Source of the DNA: Methylococcaceae bacterium NSP1-1
GTDB taxonomy: Bacteria > Pseudomonadota > Gammaproteobacteria > Methylococcales > Methylomonadaceae
Direction: 5' to 3'
NCBI GenBank assembly: GCA_002256465.1
Contig: NQJG01000060.1
Location: 1-8,602 of the forward strand
Length of the DNA stretch: 8,602 bases
Shown here: piece by piece, positions 1-6,956 of the stretch
How the letters are laid out: the number at the start of each line of letters is the position of its first letter
Position numbering within the stretch: the first letter of the stretch is position 1
Translations under genes and position numbers: made by a program
The notes under the pieces: model-generated
What the model saw: the letters and a program-made list of their open reading frames with translations, nothing else
Told to the model about the DNA's origin: nothing
Databases searched by the model: none

Positions 1-854
1 CGCGAGTTCATGTTCTGGTCTATGGTGTGTTGCAGGTCGTCCACGGTGTAAAGATAGACATCTCTAAGTTGTTCAACTTCTGCTTCAATATCGCGCGGCA
101 CAGCCAGGTCTACCATAAACATAGGTTTATGTTTGCGCTTTTTAAGTGCGCTTTCTACGCGGCCTTTGCCTAGAATTGGCAATTGACTGGCTGTTGAAGT
201 AATCACTATGTCTGCTTCAGCCAGGTGTGTTGGTAATTCGGATAAAGCAATCGCATAGCCGTTAAACTGTGCAGCCAGGGTGTGCGCCTTATCATAGGTG
301 CGATTAGCGATAATGATGCGGCCTATCCCTTGTTGTGATAAATGCCGTGCTGCCAATTCTATGGTTTCACCTGCACCTATGAGTAAAGCGGTTTGTTCGC
401 TGAGCTTGTCGAAGATTTGCTGCGCCAGTTGAACGGCAGCGAAGGCAACCGATACCGGGCTGGAACCAATGGCGGTGTCGGTGCGTACTTTTTTAGCAGC
501 GGTAAAGGTGTGCTGAAAAAGTTTACCAAGTCGTTTGCCTAAAGTACCTGCATCGTAAGCAGCCTGATAGGCTATTTTCATTTGTCCGAGGATTTGCGGT
601 TCACCTAAAATCATAGAGTCCAGTCCGCAAGCAACCCGAAATATATGGCGGCATACTGATCTATCAGTAAGGCAATACAGGTAGGGGGTGAAATCAGTGC
701 GATTACAGGTTGAAAGAATGGCGGCCTCACTGATTTCTTTGAGGCGCCATAACTCTTTTAACGATGATTCCAGTATGTCGGCAGGGAATGACAGGCGTTC
801 GCGGATAGAAACCGGTGCGGTATTGTAATTAATCCCTACTGCAAGAAAAGTCAT
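1..854 (-). CDS. hemA: Glutamyl-tRNA reductase, 3' end off the window, internal deletion in catalytic domain
   Basis: Catalyses NADPH-dependent reduction of glutamyl-tRNA(Glu) to glutamate-1-semialdehyde, the first committed step of C5-pathway tetrapyrrole synthesis, in the cytosol. Read on the minus strand from ATG 854-852, the protein begins [20 protein letters not shown]. The catalytic cysteine is Cys50 (STCNRT), followed by [16 protein letters not shown] (78-92) and the NADPH-binding GAGETIEL (160-167), then DLAVPRDIE and YTVDDLQ. The frame is open to the window edge, 284 codons, equivalent to about residue 313 of the 418-residue E. coli protein; the C-terminal dimerisation domain lies outside. 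Against E. coli as I recall it, 29 residues are missing between NRTD (to 54) and TPYLYC (from 56): catalytic-domain His99 appears here as His70, while Cys50 keeps its number. The reading frame is preserved. No strong Shine-Dalgarno precedes the ATG. Family identity is certain; activity of this form is doubtful. Confidence 0.93.
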   Translation of the reverse strand, partial: MTFLAVGINYNTAPVSIRERLSFPADILESSLKELWRLKEISEAAILSTCNRTDFTPYLYCLTDRSVCRHIFRVACGLDSMILGEPQILGQMKIAYQAAYDAGTLGKRLGKLFQHTFTAAKKVRTDTAIGSSPVSVAFAAVQLAQQIFDKLSEQTALLIGAGETIELAARHLSQQGIGRIIIANRTYDKAHTLAAQFNGYAIALSELPTHLAEADIVITSTASQLPILGKGRVESALKKRKHKPMFMVDLAVPRDIEAEVEQLRDVYLYTVDDLQHTIDQNMNS

Positions 855-1113
855 GGTATTTATGATTAGGTAAGTTTAATTTTACGCAAAAAAAATCAAG
901 ATAAAAGATACAAGAATATACTTTTATTCGCTTTTTGTCTGGCAACTTGCGCCATAACGTCAAAGCTTTTAGTAGAAACCCGGTTATATTTATGTCGTCG
1001 TATTTTAAGAAATATAATAACTTTATCCAAATGGAATAAATCAGCTGTCTAAATCAACAGGTTTTTCTGATAATCTATTGCGAATGTATATTGAGTGATA
1101 AATAGGATCGTGT
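855..1113. promoter_or_regulatory. Divergent intergenic region between hemA and the TPR lipoprotein gene
   Basis: This AT-rich 259-base gap must hold the start signals for two divergent transcripts. On the minus strand, TAAAAT at 884-879, about 25 bases before the hemA ATG, could be a -10 box, with a weak TTTTAT sixteen bases further upstream. On the plus strand, AGGA at 1104-1107 is a well-placed ribosome-binding site for the GTG at 1114, but I see no convincing -35/-10 pair; TAATCT at 1071-1076 is only a possibility. No riboswitch, tRNA or small ORF was recognised here. Confidence 0.35.
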
Positions 1114-2859
1114 GTGTTAATTTTTAGATTGTTTTCAGTAATAACTCTCGTTTTGCTTAATAGTTGCGCAGATTCACCCGCAAAGCCAGGTCAGCCTGAA
1201 GGAACCGTTGCTCCTGTTAAAATCGCTGAGCCTAAAGAAAAAGCTAAGGCAAAAGAAGATAAAACCTCAATCGATCCTGATGTACTATTTATGCTATTGA
1301 CGGCAGAGCTTGCCGGTCAAAGGGGGCAATATGATATTGCTCTAGAAGGTTACATGGAGGCTGCCAAGCGTGTGCATGATCCAAGGTTTGCTGAAAGGGC
1401 GGCAATGATTGCTATGTATATGAAGGATAGCAATAAAACAAATGAGGCGGTGGCTTTATGGGTGCGTCAAGATCCTAAAAACCAGGCAGCAAGAAAAATT
1501 GCTGCTTTATCGGCATTAAGGGCCGGGAATAAGAAGGCTGCCACTGAGCACTTAAATATGCTGCTAAATATTGATCCTGCCGGATTCGAAAATGCGGTGC
1601 TTGAATTGGCCGGTGTTCTGCAAAAGGACGGCAAGATAAATACTCTATATGATGCGCTCGATACTTTGTCAGTACAGCATCCAGACCAGGCAGTGATTTT
1701 TTATATGCAGTCATTATTGGCTATGCAGAAGAAAGAAATATATTTGGCTGAATCAAAAATACAGCAGGCTTTGAAGGTGCGGCCAGGCTGGGATAAGGCG
1801 CTGATGTTTCAAGCCCAGATAGCAGTATTTTCTGGAGACTTGAACAAAGCAAAAACACTTTTAAAAGAGGCATCCCTTAAGTACCCGGACAATAATAAAA
1901 TCAGCAAAATCTTGGCTCAGGTATTAATAAAAGCTGAGGATTATGATGCAGCCGCTGAGGTTTATCAGGATATAATCTCTGCTGATCCCAGGGATATTGA
2001 AAGTCAATTTGCGCTGGGACTAGTATATTTGCAAGTGGATAAGGATGAGCAGGCTGAAGATGTTTTTAAAAAGCTGTTAGAGCAACCTGAGTGGAAATAT
2101 CAAGCCAGCTTTTATTTGGGAAAAATAGAAGAAAAACACGATCATTCGAAAAAAGCGCTGGTCTGGTTCGATAAAGTAACGGATGGGCCATTTGTTTTTG
2201 ATGCATCAATTTCAGCAATTTCTTTGCTTGCGAAAGATAAACAGTTCGATGAGGCCAACTCACGATTAAGTCTCTTGCAGTCGAAGTTTCCAAAACAAAA
2301 GCTGCGACTCCTCTTGGTTCAGGCAGAGCTATACAGTCAGCAAAAACAATATGAGAAGGCATTTAATCTATTGACTGAGGCGCTGGTTGATTTTCCTGAT
2401 CAAAAAGAGTTGTTATATACCCGTGCATTGATGGCTGAGCGTGTCAATAAGCCAGATATTGTGGAAGCGGATCTGAAGAAAATATTGGCAATGGATCCTG
2501 ATAATGTCGAGGCATTAAATGCCTTGGGATATACGCTGTTGAACAAGCCTGATCGCTATGCTGACGCAGAAAAATACCTCCAGCATGCGCTCAGTCTTGA
2601 GCCGGATGCGGCAGTCATTATTGATAGTTATGGTTGGCTACAGTTTAAATTGGGGAATAATGAGAAAGCCCTGGATTATTTGCAGCAAGCGTATGAAAAA
2701 CAGCCGGAAAATGAAATAGCGGCACATCTTGCCGAGGTGTTATGGGTTTTAGGTAGAAAAGATGAAGCTAGAAAATTATTTAATAAAGCCATTAAAGATG
2801 CGCCAGATGATGAATATTTAATGGATTTTCAACGAAGAATATTGAAAGGCGCACAATAG
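1114..2859 (+). CDS. TPR-repeat outer-membrane lipoprotein upstream of lolB
   Basis: Predicted 581-residue lipoprotein made almost wholly of tetratricopeptide repeats; no enzymatic motif is visible. The GTG start at 1114 has AGGA at 1104-1107. Residues 2-17 form a hydrophobic signal ending in the lipobox LNSC, so Cys18 would be lipidated. Alanine at +2 argues for transport to the outer membrane. A charged Pro/Lys/Glu-rich linker (about 20-52) leads into helical repeats from about residue 57 to the end; the clearest are around 285-325 and 475-565, with typical ALNALGYTLL and AVIIDSYGWLQFKLGN patterns. The stop overlaps a possible GTG start of lolB, implying co-translation. TPR lipoproteins at this site between hemA and lolB occur in other gammaproteobacteria; a role as an envelope scaffold or assembly partner is inference from position and fold only. 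Confidence 0.9.
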   Translation: MLIFRLFSVITLVLLNSCADSPAKPGQPEGTVAPVKIAEPKEKAKAKEDKTSIDPDVLFMLLTAELAGQRGQYDIALEGYMEAAKRVHDPRFAERAAMIAMYMKDSNKTNEAVALWVRQDPKNQAARKIAALSALRAGNKKAATEHLNMLLNIDPAGFENAVLELAGVLQKDGKINTLYDALDTLSVQHPDQAVIFYMQSLLAMQKKEIYLAESKIQQALKVRPGWDKALMFQAQIAVFSGDLNKAKTLLKEASLKYPDNNKISKILAQVLIKAEDYDAAAEVYQDIISADPRDIESQFALGLVYLQVDKDEQAEDVFKKLLEQPEWKYQASFYLGKIEEKHDHSKKALVWFDKVTDGPFVFDASISAISLLAKDKQFDEANSRLSLLQSKFPKQKLRLLLVQAELYSQQKQYEKAFNLLTEALVDFPDQKELLYTRALMAERVNKPDIVEADLKKILAMDPDNVEALNALGYTLLNKPDRYADAEKYLQHALSLEPDAAVIIDSYGWLQFKLGNNEKALDYLQQAYEKQPENEIAAHLAEVLWVLGRKDEARKLFNKAIKDAPDDEYLMDFQRRILKGAQ

Positions 2860-2861
2860 TG

Positions 2862-3455
2862 ATGTTAAGTATAAAAATAAAGCGGCTAGGATGGTATTGT
2901 TTCGCATTGATGCTTTCAGCTTGCTCTACCGTGCCTGTAGAGCCGGAAGTTCATTATTCAAAGCTTGCAAGAGAACATTTATACAAGCTGGAGCAATGGT
3001 CGTTTGAAGGACGGGTGGCGTTAGCAGGAAAAAATGATAATTGGCAGGCAAGTATAAATTGGGGGCATAAGTCTGATGATGAGGAAATAAAGCTATCCGG
3101 GCCCTTGGGGCAGGGTGCAACCGTTATTCGATTAACAGGCGATTTAGTCACCATCGATCGTGGGGATGATAAGGTTCAATCATCAACACAGCCGGAAGAG
3201 TTTATTAATCAACAGCTGGGTATGTTTGTTCCGGTGCACTCCCTGCGCTATTGGGTGATAGGCTTGCCAGAGCCAACTAGCGCATTTGTAGAGACTGCCA
3301 CTGGTTTTAAGCAGGCCGGTTGGTTTATCGAATACAAACAAATGCAACCTGTCGATGAGCAGTCCATGCCGCGTAAAATTATGGTTACGAATGAGCGGGT
3401 TAAATTAAAATTAATTATAGATCAATGGGTTTTAAATGTTGCAAAAGCAATATAA
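2862..3455 (+). CDS. lolB: Outer-membrane lipoprotein receptor LolB
   Basis: LolB accepts lipoproteins from the periplasmic carrier LolA and inserts them in the inner leaflet of the outer membrane; it is itself a lipoprotein. From ATG 2862 the product is 197 residues, close to the E. coli precursor length. A basic start (KIKR) and hydrophobic stretch end in lipobox LSAC, with Cys21 the lipidation site. Family signatures are FEGRVALAG near 48-56, IKLSGPLGQGATVIRL in the middle, VPVHSLRYWVIGLP, and the C-terminal KLKLIIDQWVL. A GTG at 2859, overlapping the TAG of the upstream lipoprotein gene, gives one more residue and better spacing from AAGG at 2846-2849, so the start is uncertain by one codon. 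The 3' end overlaps ispE by 20 bases, so the three genes probably form one translationally coupled unit. Confidence 0.92.
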   Translation: MLSIKIKRLGWYCFALMLSACSTVPVEPEVHYSKLAREHLYKLEQWSFEGRVALAGKNDNWQASINWGHKSDDEEIKLSGPLGQGATVIRLTGDLVTIDRGDDKVQSSTQPEEFINQQLGMFVPVHSLRYWVIGLPEPTSAFVETATGFKQAGWFIEYKQMQPVDEQSMPRKIMVTNERVKLKLIIDQWVLNVAKAI

Positions 3456-4317
3456 TCAGTCACTATGGGCGGAAAAATGGCCCGCACCGGCAAAATTAAA
3501 TTTAATGTTACGGATTGTCGGTCAAAGGGCCGATGGCTATCATTTGTTGCAAACAGTGTTTCAATTTATAGATTTTTGTGACTGGATTACATTTCATTCC
3601 GTTGATGATGGACGAGTAAGCTTGCAAAAAACGATTCCAGGTGTGGCAGAAGCAGATGATTTAACGGTTAGAGCGGCGAACCTGTTAAAAGCAGAAACAG
3701 GATGTGAGTCCGGCGTGCGCATCGAGGTAGAAAAAAATTTGCCCATGGGAGGCGGTCTAGGTGGTGGCAGCTCTGATGCCGCAACGACTTTGGTGGTATT
3801 GAATGAGTTGTGGGGTCTGAAGCTATCAATGGAAAAATTGATGGAACTTGGGTTATCTCTGGGTGCGGATGTGCCTGTCTTTGTATATGGATATTCATCA
3901 TGGGCAGAAGGTGTTGGTGAAAAACTGGAGAGGATAAGTCTCCATGAACAGTGGGTTGTAGTTATTAAACCTGAATGTCACGTAAATACAAAAGAAATAT
4001 TTTTAGCTAAAAATTTGACACGGAATAGCAAATCAATCACAATAGGCGACTTTATAGCAGGTCAACACCAAAACGATTGCGTCGAGGTGGTTTGTCAGCG
4101 TTACCAGCCTGTTAAAGATGCTCTGGTTGTTTTGTCTGAGTTTTCAGAGGCAAGATTAACCGGGACAGGGGCTTGTGTTTTTGCACAGTTTGATTCTGAA
4201 GACGAAGCAGTCAATGCCTATGAGTCACTTAAAAATAAGTGGCAGGTTTATCTGGCTAAGGGTCTAAATGAGTCGCCTTTGTTTTCAAGGCTGAAGGCTG
4301 GTAAATATATATCATGA
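3436..4317 (+). CDS. ispE: 4-diphosphocytidyl-2-C-methyl-D-erythritol kinase
   Basis: Phosphorylates the 2-hydroxyl of CDP-methylerythritol with ATP in the MEP (non-mevalonate) isoprenoid pathway. This 293-residue GHMP kinase is slightly longer than the E. coli enzyme (283) because of an N-terminal extension. PAPAKLNLMLRI contains the conserved Lys20, followed by ADGYHLLQTVFQFID. The glycine-rich ATP loop PMGGGLGGGSSDAA is at 103-116, the catalytic Asp145 lies in GADVPVF, and LTGTGACVF is the third GHMP motif. ATG 3436 lies inside lolB, and the nearby downstream ATGs (3465, 3477) are out of frame, which supports the overlapping start. ispE next to lolB and prs is the common proteobacterial order. 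No anomaly is seen. Confidence 0.96.
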   Translation: MLQKQYNQSLWAEKWPAPAKLNLMLRIVGQRADGYHLLQTVFQFIDFCDWITFHSVDDGRVSLQKTIPGVAEADDLTVRAANLLKAETGCESGVRIEVEKNLPMGGGLGGGSSDAATTLVVLNELWGLKLSMEKLMELGLSLGADVPVFVYGYSSWAEGVGEKLERISLHEQWVVVIKPECHVNTKEIFLAKNLTRNSKSITIGDFIAGQHQNDCVEVVCQRYQPVKDALVVLSEFSEARLTGTGACVFAQFDSEDEAVNAYESLKNKWQVYLAKGLNESPLFSRLKAGKYIS

Positions 4318-4321
4318 TTAT

Positions 4322-4396
4322 TGGGTCGTCGCCAAGCGGTAAGGCACGGGGTTTTGATCTCCGCATACCAAGGTTCGAATCCTTGCGACCCAGCCA
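4322..4396 (+). tRNA. tRNA-Gln (anticodon TTG)
   Basis: A complete cloverleaf is seen. Acceptor strands TGGGTCG (4322-4328) and CGACCCA (4386-4392) pair fully, followed by discriminator G and an encoded CCA (4394-4396). The anticodon stem CGGGG (4347-4351) pairs with CTCCG (4359-4363), with anticodon TTG at 4354-4356, reading CAA and probably CAG. The T loop is TTCGAAT. The gene starts five bases after the ispE stop and ends 40 bases before prs, with no visible promoter or terminator of its own, so it is probably cut from a longer ispE-prs transcript. Confidence 0.97.
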
Positions 4397-4436
4397 AATG
4401 CCTTCACTAAGTTAAATTCTAATTGGGAGTGCTTGA

Positions 4437-5390
4437 ATGAATGACACCTCTATGATGGTGTTTTCTGGAAATGCTAACCTGGCTTTGTCTGACGGTATAG
4501 TTAAGAAGCTTAATATGCGCTTAGGAATGGCGGCTGTTGGAAGATTTAGTGATGGAGAAATTGCGGTAGAAATTGAAGAAAATGTCCGGGGTAAGGATGT
4601 TTTTATTATTCAGCCGACCTGTTCTCCTGCTAATGAGAATTTAATGGAATTGTTAGTGATGATTGACGCTCTCAAGCGGGCATCAGCATCACGTATTACT
4701 GCGGTAATGCCTTATTATGGCTATGCACGGCAGGATAGACGTTCGCGATCAGCCCGGGTGCCCATCACTGCCAAGCTGGTTGCCAAAATGATTGAACAGG
4801 CAGGTGCCCATCGCGTTTTGACGGTTGATTTGCATGCCGACCAGATTCAGGGTTTTTTTGATATACCTGTAGACAATGTTTATTCGTCACCCATTCTTTT
4901 AGGTGACGTGTGGCGGCAACAATATAAGGATCTGATTGTTGTTTCGCCTGATGTCGGTGGTGTGGTTAGAGCGCGTGCGCTTGCCAAGCGACTGGATGAT
5001 GCTGATCTTGCCATTATTGACAAGCGCAGGCCAAAAGCTAACGTTTCAGAGATTATGCACATCATTGGTGATGTTGATGGTCGGACCTGTGTATTGATTG
5101 ATGATTTAGTTGACACTGCTGGGACTTTGTGTCATGCCGCAGGTGCTTTAAAAAAACACGGTGCAATAAAGGTGGTTGCCTATTGTACTCATGCAGTATT
5201 GTCAGGCTCTGCTATTAAAAACCTGAATGGCTCGGAACTTGATGAGTTGGTTGTTACAGATACCATACCACTAAGTCAGGAAGCTGTTGAGTTAGGAAAA
5301 ATAAGGCAGCTTAGTGTTGCAGAAATGTTGGCTGAGACTATAAGGCGTATTGCAGTAGGTGAGTCGGTTAGTTCGCTTTACGTAGATTAA
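4437..5390 (+). CDS. prs: Ribose-phosphate pyrophosphokinase (PRPP synthase)
   Basis: Makes 5-phosphoribosyl-1-pyrophosphate from ribose-5-phosphate and ATP, feeding purine, pyrimidine, histidine, tryptophan and NAD synthesis. The protein has 317 residues, the usual class I length (E. coli 315). Motifs in order: VGRFSDGE (34-41); [15 protein letters not shown] (48-62); the catalytic flexible-loop region [18 protein letters not shown] (96-113); [12 protein letters not shown] (131-142) with the metal and ATP-site histidine; [14 protein letters not shown] (168-181); DKRRPKAN (195-202); and the PRPP loop [12 protein letters not shown] (221-232). The ATG at 4437 follows GGGAG at 4425-4429 with good spacing. 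Its place between the ispE/tRNA-Gln pair and rplY matches other gammaproteobacteria. No odd residues were noticed. Confidence 0.97.
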   Translation: MNDTSMMVFSGNANLALSDGIVKKLNMRLGMAAVGRFSDGEIAVEIEENVRGKDVFIIQPTCSPANENLMELLVMIDALKRASASRITAVMPYYGYARQDRRSRSARVPITAKLVAKMIEQAGAHRVLTVDLHADQIQGFFDIPVDNVYSSPILLGDVWRQQYKDLIVVSPDVGGVVRARALAKRLDDADLAIIDKRRPKANVSEIMHIIGDVDGRTCVLIDDLVDTAGTLCHAAGALKKHGAIKVVAYCTHAVLSGSAIKNLNGSELDELVVTDTIPLSQEAVELGKIRQLSVAEMLAETIRRIAVGESVSSLYVD

Positions 5391-5478
5391 CCATAGCGTA
5401 GTTAATAGTTGTCGATTGATAGAATTTAATGTGTGTGCTCCTAAGGCACGGACTTCAAAAAAACAATGGTGAGGAAAA

Positions 5479-6081
5479 ATGTCTAACGTATTTGAATTTG
5501 TTGCCGAAAGTCGTAGGCAATCAGGTAAAGGCGCAGCAAGAAGTGTGCGTCGCCAAGGTAATGTGCCTGCAGTGATATACGGTGGTCATAGTGAGCCTCA
5601 AATGCTGGTGTTAAATCATAATGAAGTCATTAAGCATCTTGAGCATGAGGCGGTTTATTCGCACGTGCTGAATGTGACTGTTGATGGGAAAACAGAGCAA
5701 GCAATTCTGAAAGGTGTTCAACGTAACCCTGCAAAATTTCAGATATTACATCTGGATTTTCTTCGGGTAAGTATGTCTGAAGCGGTAAAGGTGCATGTGC
5801 CATTGCATTTTATCAATGAGCAGACGTCCATCGGTGGAAAAAAAGGCGGTATTGCAACCCATTCCATGGTTGATGTAGAGGTTTCATGTTTGCCTTCAGC
5901 TTTACCTGAATATCTTGAAGTAAATTTGGCTAATCTGGATATTGGTGAAACAATTCATCTTTCTGATGTTGTATTGCCTGCAGGTGTTGAAATTGTGGTT
6001 TTGGCCCACGGTCCAGAGCACGATTTGCCAGTTGTCTCTATGATGGCTTCGAAAGCTAGTAAAGACGAAACGGCTGTATAA
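5479..6081 (+). CDS. rplY: 50S ribosomal protein bL25, long (CTC-type) form
   Basis: bL25 binds 5S rRNA in the large ribosomal subunit. This 200-residue version is the long CTC/TL5 type: an N-terminal L25 RNA-binding domain (about 1-93, beginning with a segment rich in Arg and Lys, GKGAARSVRRQGNVPAVIYG) plus a C-terminal beta domain (about 95-190) with VDVEVSCLPSALPEYLEVNL and the signature DIGETIHLSDV. The 94-residue E. coli protein lacks the second domain. The start ATG is preceded by a strong GAGGA (5470-5474). The acidic tail (KDETAV) is typical of the long form. An 88-base gap separates it from prs. pth follows 22 bases downstream in the usual order, linking the two translation genes. 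Confidence 0.96.
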   Translation: MSNVFEFVAESRRQSGKGAARSVRRQGNVPAVIYGGHSEPQMLVLNHNEVIKHLEHEAVYSHVLNVTVDGKTEQAILKGVQRNPAKFQILHLDFLRVSMSEAVKVHVPLHFINEQTSIGGKKGGIATHSMVDVEVSCLPSALPEYLEVNLANLDIGETIHLSDVVLPAGVEIVVLAHGPEHDLPVVSMMASKASKDETAV

Positions 6082-6103
6082 ATTTAATAGCTATAGATTA
6101 AAG

Positions 6104-6573
6104 ATGATTAAACTTATCGTTGGCTTGGGTAATCCAGGCAAGGCTTGTTTGCAGAGGGTAGCGTTGTAAATGGCAAGGTCATGCTGTTAAAGCCATATAC
6201 TTTTATGAATAGAAGTGGCCAGTCCGTCGGCAAAATCGCCCGATATTACAAATTAAACCCTGAAGAAATTCTCGTTGTGCATGATGAGTTGGACTTTAAT
6301 CCCGGCGTGGTAAAGTTGAAAAAAGGCGGTGGCCATGCAGGGCATAATGGCTTAAGAGACATTATTGCGCATTTGGGCTCTAATGAATTTTACCGGCTTA
6401 GAATAGGTATTGGTCGTCCCGCTGTCGGAGCAGTTGTTGCGGATTTTGTATTGTCCCTGCCATCAAGGCAAGAATGGGAAATGCTGGTTAATGCTTTCGA
6501 TTTGAGCAGAGGATTTATTGGTCAAATGGTTGCTGGCGATATGGTGGGCGTAATGAATAAGTTGAATTCTTGA
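6104..6573 (+). pseudogene. pth: Peptidyl-tRNA hydrolase, disrupted by an internal frameshifting deletion
   Basis: Pth releases tRNA from peptidyl-tRNA that drops off the ribosome. The natural start, ATG 6104, encodes MIKLIVGLGNPGKA, the canonical N terminus with the active-site Asn (N10). The frame then runs out of homology and stops at TAA 6167-6169. Homology resumes in another frame near 6145-6148: FAEGSVVNGKVMLLKPYTFMNRSG, then VHDELDFNPGVVKLKKGGGHAGHNGLRDII (given in parts: VHDELD, GGGHAGHNGLRD) and RLRIGIGRP, to the TGA at 6573. Comparison with E. coli Pth from memory puts the loss at about 97 bases, covering residues 16-48, including the catalytic His of TRHNAG. A TTG at 6145 could start a 142-residue fragment, but it would lack Asn10 and His20. 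The remaining sequence is highly conserved, so the damage is recent or an assembly error. Confidence 0.88.
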
Positions 6574-6606
6574 TAGTAATAATGATGTATTTAATCAAAT
6601 AATTGT

Positions 6607-6635
6607 TTGACAGTTGTTGCCTAATAAAAGATAAT
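6607..6635 (+). promoter_or_regulatory. Sigma70-type promoter of the tRNA-Tyr-Gly-Thr-tuf unit
   Basis: A perfect -35 hexamer TTGACA (6607-6612) is followed, after exactly 17 bases, by GATAAT (6630-6635), one base from the consensus -10. A start site would fall near 6642, about a dozen bases before tRNA-Tyr. The stretch 6639-6649 (CCGCTTACCCG) is relatively GC-rich, as in growth-rate and stringently controlled stable RNA promoters; that regulatory reading is inference. Confidence 0.8.
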
Positions 6636-6654
6636 AATCCGCTTACCCGATATA

Positions 6655-6739
6655 GGAGGGGTTCCCGAGCGGCCAAAGGGATCAGACTGTAAATCTGCCG
6701 GCTCTGCCTTCGGAGGTTCGAATCCTCCCCCCTCCACCA
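6655..6739 (+). tRNA. tRNA-Tyr (anticodon GTA)
   Basis: An 85-base class II tRNA with encoded CCA (6737-6739). Acceptor GGAGGGG (6655-6661) pairs with CCCCTCC (6729-6735). The T arm is GGAGG, TTCGAAT, CCTCC. The anticodon loop CTGTAAA (6687-6693) gives GTA, and a long variable arm is present, as expected for bacterial tRNA-Tyr. The outermost anticodon-stem pair (27:43, bases 6682 and 6698) is a T-C mismatch. It is the first of a tRNA-Tyr-Gly-Thr trio ahead of tuf, as in the E. coli tufB operon. Confidence 0.97.
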
Positions 6740-6759
6740 TCTTGAATTAAAATAAATCT

Positions 6760-6833
6760 GCGGGTGTAGTTCAATGGTAGAACTCCAGCCTTCCAAGCTG
6801 ATCACGTGGGTTCGATTCCCATCACCCGCTCCA
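6760..6833 (+). tRNA. tRNA-Gly (anticodon TCC)
   Basis: A 74-base tRNA with encoded CCA (6831-6833). Acceptor GCGGGTG (6760-6766) pairs with CACCCGC (6823-6829), with discriminator T. The anticodon loop CTTCCAA (6790-6796) gives TCC, reading GGA and GGG. The outer anticodon-stem pair (6785 C with 6801 A) is not Watson-Crick; the other four pairs are. It lies 20 bases after tRNA-Tyr and 15 before tRNA-Thr, so it is part of one precursor. Confidence 0.97.
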
Positions 6834-6848
6834 TATTTCTGAGATAAG

Positions 6849-6924
<76 letters not shown>

Positions 6925-6956
6925 AATAGTATTAAGATTGTTAGTAGGTGTGATTC

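Noticed and set aside
1045..1076. CTGTCT / TAATCT as a promoter for the TPR lipoprotein gene
   Set aside because: The spacer would be 20 bases and both hexamers are weak; not strong enough to annotate as a separate feature.
1475..5116. Minus-strand ORFs of 64-98 residues inside the lipoprotein, lolB, ispE and prs genes
   Set aside because: All lie opposite clearly conserved genes, have low-complexity or unfamiliar translations, and lack ribosome-binding sites.
5435..5449. Hairpin GTGC-TCCTAAG-GCAC between prs and rplY as a terminator
   Set aside because: The stem is only four to five pairs and no T-run follows (the next bases are GGACTTCAAAAA), so it is not a convincing intrinsic terminator.
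6145..6573. TTG-started 142-residue ORF taken as an intact short Pth
   Set aside because: It begins inside the family's conserved region and lacks the N-terminal Asn and catalytic His segments, while the true N terminus is visible in another frame at 6104.
6515..6805. Minus-strand 96-residue ORF across the pth end and tRNAs
   Set aside because: It runs antisense through tRNA-Tyr and part of tRNA-Gly and resembles the usual spurious translation of tRNA genes, not a protein family.
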